NCBI RefSeq assembly: GCF_000005505.3
Contig: NC_016134.3
Span: 5,766,001-5,830,000, forward strand
DNA: 64,000 nt
Source of the DNA: Brachypodium distachyon
Taxonomy: Eukaryota; Streptophyta; Magnoliopsida; Poales; Poaceae
Direction of reading: 5' to 3'
The notes under the pieces are model-generated. The model was given only the letters and a program-made list of their open reading frames with translations. It had not been told where the DNA came from and ran no database searches. The stretch's first letter is position 1, and every line of letters begins with the position of its first letter. Both the position numbers and the translations under genes were made by a program. Shown in pieces: positions 56,179-64,000 of this stretch.

Positions 56179-59100
56179 TCATGTGAACGGGTAGAAGTTG
56201 GGGAAGAGCAAACTGCCTAGAAGAATATAAGCAATGAAGTAAACGACGATGAAATATCCCCATCTCTTGGAAGAGCCCCTCGGAGAAACCAAAATGTGTG
56301 AAGCAGCCCAGTAAATTGGAGGACTAGCAGACAAAAATCGTGTTGACACCTACACCAAAGAGATATAAGCAATGAGACTTGATGCACAGGGGTCTGCAGC
56401 AGCACCTCCAAATGAGCTACACTTTTTATGAAGAAATCATTATACTGACCTGGACGTGCATCACGAAGAAAGCAGTCAATGTCATGAATGCCAGATGTAA
56501 GATGAAAGGGATAACTAGTATGGGGCACCCATCCTTATCGTCTTTGAGAATTTGGCCGGTCGAACAATTATCATGTAAAGATGTCGAAGCAGACTTGGCT
56601 GCAACAGATTTTCTCTTCTTAATCTCAGTGTGTTCTGTTCAAGCAGTGCACAGTTAGATTCTATTAAATGTTCTAACTTATTAGTATCCAATATCACTAG
56701 GTTCATGTAGGTTCTCTATTTCTCAGGTCACTTCAAATTTTCTTAATTCCTAAAACACTTTCAAAATACTCAACTTTATCCACAAAATTTATAATAGTAT
56801 TTCAGAGGTAATAGCATGTTTAAGAAAGCTGAAAAATATCACTTCATGGTGACTCAAATAAGGAAAACATGTTGAGGCTGTGTTAATAATAATAGTACCT
56901 TGTTCTTTGTAATTTGGTCCGATAGAAAATTTGCTCTTCAATACTGTGGCAACATCTGAGCGCTCATATGCTTCAACTGACCTCTCCTCAACAGTGGCAA
57001 TAATCTGCTCGTGCAGGCTAGTTGACTGGAAGAGTTGGCAAAGCATTTTTGTGTAATGAACAATAGAATAAACCGCAAGAGATAGTACTGGTGAAGCCAA
57101 AAGAAAGTTCGGCAGCTGCTTCACTTGAAAGTATCTCAAGAAACCAACCCCCCTAGAAATAAAGAAAGATAAAAATGTAAAGTTTGTAGAAGAGCCATGT
57201 AAAATAGTAAAGCTGCTTCACTTGAAAGTGGTCAAAATTAATTATTCAAAGAGTAAGCTAGTAGAAGAGCCATGTAAAATAATAGTAAAGGAAAATGCAT
57301 ATGCGGCCATTCAATCAATGATCTCAAACAGCAGAGATACTTCAAAATTCTGGCACACATAAATGAGAAAGAGTTCTGCTTATTTCCTACAGGTGGGGCA
57401 TACAACCCAAGTGGCATCCTAACAGCATACACGATTGGCCCAACAGAACACATCCTTAATGATGAATCCTTAATACACATAACAATTCTTATTAACAATA
57501 CAATCATGCTTATACGTGAGTTGTGACAAAAAACAGAATACTATCCGAAGATAATGAAATTAAAAATGTGAGGGGAAAACGATGGCCAGATTTGATAAAT
57601 GATAAAGTTAATACTGGTAAGGCTAAGATAGAAACTATTACCAGTAGTGGCTCTGGATAAAACTGTACAAAAGGGGCAATTTCGCTTTGCACCATGGCCT
57701 CAGCTCATCTGAGTTTCCGTGTAGGCATATGTTGAAATACCCATATGCTTGGAAAGCAAAGAATGGTATAAATATAAAAATGGAGTGCAAAACTCCAGTG
57801 ATAAGGGCCTGCATTGCCAACTTGGGCCAAAGGAAAAGGTAATGCGGTTAGATAAACATCTCTTTCCTAATCGCATCTCAAGTACACCGACATTACTTTT
57901 GCATATATCAAATTAACACATAAGGTTATGGGCTTATGCACCCACACTACTATGCACTTTGGAGCTCCAAAATTGGGCATTTCAACAATTTCCACAAAAC
58001 ATTATAGCAGTAGAGCATGTGAAAGTATATCTGCACGCAAACGTTGTGGAAACAATGAATGCTGTTTGTATTGCAAGATTGTACTCATTTAGTCATTTTT
58101 CATATGAGCATAATCAATTGCCTTTTTGCACATCACATATATGATAATATTTTTGAACAATTTTTTGCATGGATGATAAACCCTGATTTTTTAGGACTCA
58201 AAATTTCCATGACTCTTTTTTAGGGGGAAATTGTAACTTCCTGGTGATAAACCCCGAACTCAGGGTGCATAGGAGTGCGGGAGCATAAAGTACCATGTAA
58301 ATCAGTAGAACAGTTCATAAAGACTAAATTAAACTTACTATGGGCCTTTTCTTTTGGACAGCAGCATCATATGCTTGTAGCAAAGCCTGAAAACAGAAAT
58401 AACCAGCATTAAGTGCTCCATTTGACCTAGCTGAACCAGAGAGAGCAAGCATTATCATTGCAACAGTATTAGCACCAGAAAACAGGTAGAACACCCCTCC
58501 AAGCGAAAACAGCGCATAAAGACTTTCTGAGTATCTGCCAGAAAAAACGAAAAACAGAAACATGTCTGTTAGTTCATCCGTCCAGCACATGATTCTTTCT
58601 AGTTCAGGTAGAAAGGAAAAGAAACTTACAGTGATGAGTAGAACACAGAAGCAGGATTGAAGCAAAAGAGAACCGATGCTCGGTAAGCTGCTCTTGAGTC
58701 CTTCAAGATTATCACAGACAATCTGCAGGAAGCATAATTGAAAGTCACTTTACTACTATATGAAATGGTAGGGAAAACGGGTCTAAATCTTGTGCTTCGA
58801 ACATGGAAAAGAAAATCATCAGTGCTTGTGCACAAAGGCAAAATTTAGAAACTAGAAATAGGTCGTCCTGCGCTTGAAATGGATCACTACAACTAAAATT
58901 TGCGAGCAGAAATTTCATTGCAGCTACTCATGCACTACAAAAAGAAAATGCAATCACTCCAAAAGATACTAAGACCGTCCGAAGCACCAGGCATCTCAAT
59001 GACTAAAATGCACCAACATTAGTAGGCCACCAATCAAACGACCCATGAAATATAATAACCTATAAATTCTCTACAGACATTACCCCAATAAAATGAAGCA

Positions 59101-59806
59101 GATACAATCCAAATATTTCTGTACACTCTTAACGTGGACTTGCACTCATTGCTACCTGTCAAATATAGTCGAACAGTTCCAAGAACCTAAAACAACAATT
59201 AAATGCTAAAAACACTTAAAGTCCGACATCATAAATACACACAGACAAATTGCGTCGTTGAAGAACTTCAATCACCTGTAGAAGTAGGCCGCAGCGGCTA
59301 CGAACGCCACATTGTTGAGAACAAGCCCAGAGATCACGAGCACGGCCCTGTACCCAAGAACAGGCACCAGCGGCGCGAACACTGCACAAGAAGAGAAAGC
59401 CCCAGCCCATGGACCGAGCACCAGATCAGACGAAGAACACACACCTCAGCAATGAGAAAGCGAGGTAGAGGGCGGGAGGTAACATACGGGATCGGGAGAG
59501 GAGGACGAGGGAGGCCGGGAGGAGGGGGAGGAAGGCGAACGACTGCTCGTACTCGTAGCCGCACTCGGCGGGGCGCGCGAAGTGGACGCCGTCCCATACG
59601 GCTAGCGACGAGATGGCGGCGGCGGCGGGAGTGGCGGCGGGCGTGGAATTAGAGGACGAGGGGGAGGAGAGGCATGGCGGGTGGAGGGAGGCGGAGGTGT
59701 CGTAGGGGCGGAAGAGAAGGCGGGCGAGCAGAGAGAGGGCAAGGACTAGGACGCGGGAGGCGGCGGCGAGCCGGACGACGGAGGCGAGCGGCGACGGCGG
59801 CGCCAT
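56179..59806 (-). CDS. PIGV: GPI mannosyltransferase 2 (PIG-V)
   Basis: Eight minus-strand exons fit one 501-codon frame (500 aa plus stop): 59806-59488, 59381-59276, 58722-58630, 58534-58339, 57820-57642, 57152-56899, 56634-56450 and 56349-56179. Family signatures are AVWDGVHFARPAECGYEYEQ and SFAFLPLLPAS in exon 1, CFNPASVFYSSLYSESLYAL across exons 3-4, ALQAYD-type helices, WGVGFLRYFQVKQLPNFLLA in exon 6 and SPPIYWAASH in exon 8. PIG-V adds the second mannose to the glycosylphosphatidylinositol precursor in the ER lumen. It is a polytopic ER membrane protein, and the acidic/Trp-Asp motif after the first helix fits this GT-C-type enzyme. Length matches the family. All splice borders are GT/AG and phases agree. 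No lesion is seen, so it is likely functional. Confidence 0.92.
57185..57290. repeat. Short tandem duplication in PIG-V intron 5
   Basis: GTAGAAGAGCCATGTAAAAT occurs at about 57186 and 57260. GCTGCTTCACTTGAAAGT at about 57212 copies the exon 6 border sequence near 57116, so part of the intron is a local duplication reaching into exon 6. Confidence 0.6.
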
Positions 59807-59829
59807 GGGTCGCCGGCGGGATGGTTTGT

Positions 59830-61173
59830 CTTGTCACACCGGGTTCGACTCAGCCGATGGATCTGATCCTCGGGTCGAGCCGGGGGCAAAATGGTCACAC
59901 CGGTCAAAAAAAAATCACCCGCACACTCCTATCTCCGGCTCTCCGCTGCCTGCCGCCGGGAGCCCATGCCCCAGCCCGCCCTAAGCTTTGGTAGGCTTCG
60001 TCCTGCTGGGTGCCCATTGGCCTAATGGCCCGATCCAAAGCTGTTCCTCAGCCGCAACAGTCCCTCCGTGCTTAGTAACCTGCTCTCGCTCTGTGCAGAC
60101 AACTTGCTCGATGAAATGACCAGGTGTGGCAAAGTCCAGCGACCGCAACAATATGTGGTTCCAGTTTCATTTTCCAATCCCTGCCTTTTGGCCTCTTCAC
60201 AGTGGCAATTTCAGGAGAGGTCAGTGTCATGCATACAAACCCTGTACGTACAGGACCAACTGCACATGCATGCCTAATTTGACAGTTTTCGAATTTCGAT
60301 GAGATTTGACCAATGAGATGTAGCCAAATTCCCCCATATTATTTTATGAGATTTAAAGGGTTAGGCTGCACCAGTTGACCTTAAGGGTTACTTTATATTC
60401 TCTTCTATTCATTCACGCAGCAGCGGCACAGGAAACTTCTTGATTCCCACTGCTATAAAGCGTTGACTTATACTCTTGAGCAAGAGGACATCTGAGTTAC
60501 TCTTCCAGATCCAAGAGAAACACTCGGCAAGTTCCAAGATCCTCTTCTGATTGAGACTCCTCTTCTGAACTCTGATTGAGACTAGATAGATGCTAGCCGG
60601 TAGCCGCAGATCAATCAGCAAGGAGGCCAGCCAGTTTGATCAGGTATGCGAAGGTATTTTTTTCCTCACTTTTCATTTTCTGCATGATAGCAATGTTGTG
60701 TTCATGTTCCAGACATGAATAGCTCAAATGCATCGGTAATAGATTAACCTCATATGGATTGTTTTCAAGGGAATGGAATGGATGACATAAAATTATTTTT
60801 TGTGACCTGTTTGAAAGAAGTCTGTGAAACCGCAGTTAGCATTTTCACCAAGCCTATAAGTTTCTTAAAATTCCCAAAACATGATGACATGTAGGGGATG
60901 TTGTCTATCTCTTCATGTCAAACTTCAAGACCAATCACTCCCATCTGTGACACGAGATAAGAAAATAATACTTAATTAACACATTAATTAGAAAATCTCC
61001 CTATCTTTCATATCCATAAATTCTACGGAGTTTGGTTTTGAAATTTTGCATATAAATAGAATGTAACATGCCCGTATTTGACGGAGTTTATTTTGTAACG
61101 TAGCAGGGTGGAATTGAGTCTTGAAGTGGCATACTGATTTATCATTACTCTTCGCAAAAGCAGTAACAATACA
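59830..61173. other. Divergent promoter region, PIG-V (-) and NB-LRR (+)
   Basis: Head-to-head arrangement with about 1.4 kb between start codons. A possible NB-LRR 5' UTR intron runs from GATCAG^GTATGC (about 60642) to GTAGCAG^GGTGG (about 61106). No ORF in between is convincing. Confidence 0.35.
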
Positions 61174-63933
61174 ATGGCAGAGACTGCTATTCTTTTAGCC
61201 ATAAAGAAAATAAGCATAGCTGTGGCAGGAGAAGTAGTAAACCTAGCAAAGCCCATATTTGCAAAGAAATCTGGATTAGTCGCAGCCCTTCCGACTAACA
61301 TGGAATTGGTAAAGGAAGAACTTGAGATTATACATGCATTTCTCAAGAAAAATAGTACAAGGGAATGCAGTGATACAGTCTTGGAAACATGGGTAAGGCA
61401 AGTTAGGAGGTTGGCATATGACATTGAAGATGTTGTGGATCAGTTTATCTTTATTGTTGGTGAACAACACGGAAAGAGTTTCTTCAGTAATTTGAAGAAA
61501 GTTGTCAGGAAACCCCAGTCCTTGTTTTCATTGGATAGGATGGCTACTGAGGTTCAGAAACTAAAACAGAGACTCACTGAACTGTCGAGTAGGCGAGACC
61601 GCTGGATACAATCAAAAGTTAGTGGACTCGATGTTGAGATACCAAACTATGGCAGCAAAGAAGAAGCATATCAATTCAGACACAGTCAATCGGACAATGA
61701 GGATGACTTTGTAGGTGTTGATAAATATAAAGAAATCCTGGATAAGTTGCTGAACTCTGAAGATTATTCTCTGCGTATCATTGCTGTTTGTGGTATGGGT
61801 GGATTGGGCAAAAGTTCTCTTGTTCACAATGTCTACAAGAGAGAACGGTCGCATTTTGATTGCCGAGCATGGATTTCTGTTTCACAATCCTGTAAAATTG
61901 ATGATATTTTGAGAAACATGTTGAAACAAATGTATGGCAGCGATAACAAAATACAATTTGAGGTTGCAAAGATGAATATTGAGGAACTAAGAGAAGACTT
62001 GAAGAAAGTTCTGGAACAGAAGAGGTTCTTAGTTGTATTGGATGATGTATGGAGAGGTGCAGTTGCTTTGGAAATCAGAGATCTCCTTCTTAACAGTGGG
62101 AAGAGAAGCAGAGTGATCATCACAACTAGAATTGATGAGGTAGCTTCTATTGCTGAAGATGCATGCAAGATCAAGCTTGAGCCTCTAAACAATCATGATG
62201 CATGGATTTTATTCTGCAGAAAGGTGTTTTGGAAAATCCAAAATCATGTTTGCCCTCCAGACTTGCAGAAGTGGGGTGAAAAGATAGTGAAGAAATGTGC
62301 AGGCTTGCCATTGGCTCTTGTGGCGTTAGGGGGATTATTATCACTAAGAGATCAGAGTGAAGCAGAATGGAAATCTTTTCACAGTAAACTAACGTGGGAA
62401 TTGCATAATAATCCTGATATAAACCACGTGGAGTGGATTTTGAATTTAAGTTACAGGCACCTACCGAGTTATTTGCAAAATTGTTTCTTATATTGTGCTA
62501 TGTTCCCAGAAGGCCGTCTCCTTAAGAGGAAGAAGCTGATTAGACTGTGGATTGCGGAAGGGTTTGTTGAACAAAGAGGAACAAGCAGCTTGGAAGAGGT
62601 TGCTGAAAGCTATCTCATAGAGCTTGTCCATCGAAACATGATTCAAGTCATAGCAAGAAACAGTTTTGGTCGTATTCGGCGTTTCCGTATGCATGATCTT
62701 ATACGCGAATTGGCCATTAAGCTCTCTGAGAAGGAATGTTTCAGTTCAACTTATGATGACACCTCAGGAGTCATACAGATTGTGTCAGATTCCCGCCGTA
62801 TGTCAGTGTTCCGATGCAAGACCGACATTAGATTGACCTTAGATTCACCGAAACTTCGCACCTTTTTAGCATTTGACAGAACTATGCTGCATTGTTCATC
62901 GTCTCATTACATTCCAGCCAAATCTAAATACCTTGCAGTGTTGGACTTGTCAGGCTTGCCTATTGAGACTATCTGCCATTCAATTGGCGAATTATTTAAT
63001 CTTAAGTATTTGTGCCTCAATGACACCAATGTAAAGTCACTGCCAAAAACTGTGAGTGGCCTTCAGAATTTAGAGACCTTGAGCCTTGAAAGGACTCAGT
63101 TAACAAGTCTCCCTTCTGGGTTTGCAGTACTAAAGAAGCTGCGGCATTTACTTTTATGGAAATTGCAAGATACTGCACAATCAAGTTTTACTCATTCCTT
63201 AGGTGTTCGGACAACTGAAGGTCTTTGGAATTTGAATGAACTGCAAACTTTGGATGAAATACGAGCAAATGAACAATTTATCAGCAAAATGGGAAATTTG
63301 TCCCAATTAAGGAGTCTTTACATTTCAGATATAAAGAGTAAATACTGCTCACAACTATGTTTGTCTTTGTCGAAGATGCAGCATCTTGTGAGATTACATG
63401 TGAAAGCAATCAACCAGGAAGAGGTGCTCAGGCTGGAATCTTTGGCATTGCCTCCTCAACTTCAGACACTTGAGCTTACAGGGCAGCTGGCAGGAGGGAT
63501 TCTGCAATCTCCATTCTTCTCAGGTCATGCAAACACCCTTGTCAGGTTGAGTTTATGCTGGTGCCATCTTGCAGAAGACCCATTACCATATCTCACCAAG
63601 TTTTCAAATTTAACAAGCTTGCGTATGAGGAGGGTGTACACTGGGAAGAAGCTGGGGTTCAGTGCAGGTTGGTTCCCAAAGTTGAAAGGGATGGCCTTGG
63701 TAGACATGTCACATGTTTGCCAGATTTACATAGAGGAGGGAGCTTTGATCAATCTTGAGTATCTGAACCTTGATGGTCTCAATGAATTAGTTGATGTTCC
63801 TGATGGCATCGAATTTCTCCCATCCATAAAGGAGGTACACCTCAGTAGGTTGCATCCTGATTTCATGGGCAATTTGCAAGAAAGCGCGAGAATGGGGAGG
63901 CTACAACATATCCCAGTCATGTATAGGAGGTAG
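61174..63933 (+). CDS. CC-NB-LRR disease resistance protein (RPM1-like)
   Basis: A single uninterrupted frame of 919 aa. The coiled-coil (Rx-N) domain spans about residues 1-150 with IEDVVDQF (an EDVID-type motif, ~84-91). The NB-ARC domain follows: P-loop GMGGLGKSSL (~207-216), kinase 2 FLVVLDDVW (~285-293), RNBS-B SRVIITTRI (~312-320), GLPLALVALGG (~378-388), RNBS-D CFLYCAMFPEG (~437-447) and MHD within FRMHDLIRELA (~504-514). Leucine-rich repeats run from ~570 to the end (LPIETICHSIGELFNLKYLC, SLPKTVSGLQNLETLSLERT). These cytosolic ATP/ADP-switch receptors sense pathogen effectors and trigger defence. All key motifs are intact. The ATG at 61174 starts MAETAILLAIKK, the usual form. A GT after the stop (AAAG^GTAAAA) could open a 3' UTR intron. 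Confidence 0.95.
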   Translation: MAETAILLAIKKISIAVAGEVVNLAKPIFAKKSGLVAALPTNMELVKEELEIIHAFLKKNSTRECSDTVLETWVRQVRRLAYDIEDVVDQFIFIVGEQHGKSFFSNLKKVVRKPQSLFSLDRMATEVQKLKQRLTELSSRRDRWIQSKVSGLDVEIPNYGSKEEAYQFRHSQSDNEDDFVGVDKYKEILDKLLNSEDYSLRIIAVCGMGGLGKSSLVHNVYKRERSHFDCRAWISVSQSCKIDDILRNMLKQMYGSDNKIQFEVAKMNIEELREDLKKVLEQKRFLVVLDDVWRGAVALEIRDLLLNSGKRSRVIITTRIDEVASIAEDACKIKLEPLNNHDAWILFCRKVFWKIQNHVCPPDLQKWGEKIVKKCAGLPLALVALGGLLSLRDQSEAEWKSFHSKLTWELHNNPDINHVEWILNLSYRHLPSYLQNCFLYCAMFPEGRLLKRKKLIRLWIAEGFVEQRGTSSLEEVAESYLIELVHRNMIQVIARNSFGRIRRFRMHDLIRELAIKLSEKECFSSTYDDTSGVIQIVSDSRRMSVFRCKTDIRLTLDSPKLRTFLAFDRTMLHCSSSHYIPAKSKYLAVLDLSGLPIETICHSIGELFNLKYLCLNDTNVKSLPKTVSGLQNLETLSLERTQLTSLPSGFAVLKKLRHLLLWKLQDTAQSSFTHSLGVRTTEGLWNLNELQTLDEIRANEQFISKMGNLSQLRSLYISDIKSKYCSQLCLSLSKMQHLVRLHVKAINQEEVLRLESLALPPQLQTLELTGQLAGGILQSPFFSGHANTLVRLSLCWCHLAEDPLPYLTKFSNLTSLRMRRVYTGKKLGFSAGWFPKLKGMALVDMSHVCQIYIEEGALINLEYLNLDGLNELVDVPDGIEFLPSIKEVHLSRLHPDFMGNLQESARMGRLQHIPVMYRR

Positions 63934-64000
63934 AAAGGTAAAACATATCCATCTCTGAATATCACATCTTGCACAACTTCCCCTGATTTTCAGTTGTCAT

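Noticed and set aside
60068..60277. 69-codon plus-strand ORF upstream of the NB-LRR
   Set aside because: No domain or coding bias. Probably promoter or UTR sequence.

Overview
The window looks like plant nuclear DNA from a grass, most likely a cool-season (Pooideae) genome. The reasons are the many Stowaway-type MITEs with CTCCCTCCG-type ends and TA target duplications, a Tat-lineage Ty3/gypsy element, an LTR beginning TGTAACATCCC on the minus strand, GC-rich first exons with AT-rich introns, and the style of the NB-LRR and BAHD genes. No organellar or bacterial feature is seen.

Layout. 1-12.2 kb is a nest of mobile DNA. A FAR1/MULE-transposase-like reading frame (+) is split by a solo LTR with a perfect 5-bp duplication (727-4050) and then cut by a 3'-truncated Tat-type gypsy element (about 4371-9375, - strand). 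On the far side lies a - strand multi-exon gene remnant of the kind that accompanies Ulp1-like proteases (9.38-10.7 kb). A FAR1-like and a Ulp1-associated gene in convergent orientation suggest, by inference, the remains of one autonomous Mutator-like element. 12.6-13.0 kb holds a small one-exon membrane-protein gene (+), and 14.6-15.2 kb a conserved plant single-pass protein gene (-). 19.4-21.05 kb ends in a Helitron-type hairpin plus CTAG terminus and carries captured exon-like sequence. 25.8-26.8 kb is a two-exon formiminotransferase-domain gene (-). 27.2-30.1 kb contains two non-autonomous Mutator-like elements with 9-bp duplications, the second sitting inside the end of a Stowaway MITE. 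33.56-37.0 kb is an array of alternating inverted copies of an exon/intron gene fragment, able to fold into long hairpins. 37.2-38.2 kb is a GC-rich frameshifted coding remnant. 38.4-40.7 kb holds two tandem copies of a 1-kb sequence whose third copy is at 23.6-25.0 kb. 41.5-42.24 kb is a frameshifted copia-type gag fragment. 43.9-48.9 kb is an AT-rich unclassified region with diverged internal repeats and a Ulp1 catalytic-exon fragment.

49.9-64 kb is the gene-rich end. It holds a six-exon conserved membrane-protein gene (+, 330 aa), a BAHD acyltransferase pseudogene (-), an eight-exon GPI mannosyltransferase 2 (PIG-V) gene (-, 500 aa) and an intact 919-aa CC-NB-LRR disease-resistance gene (+).

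The intact genes do not form a pathway: one-carbon/histidine-type metabolism (FT domain), GPI-anchor assembly (PIG-V) and immune sensing (NB-LRR) are ordinary neighbours in a plant chromosome. Exon borders were placed by hand from GT/AG sites, reading phase and protein continuity, without transcript data. Most remaining space is decayed or unclassified repeat DNA.
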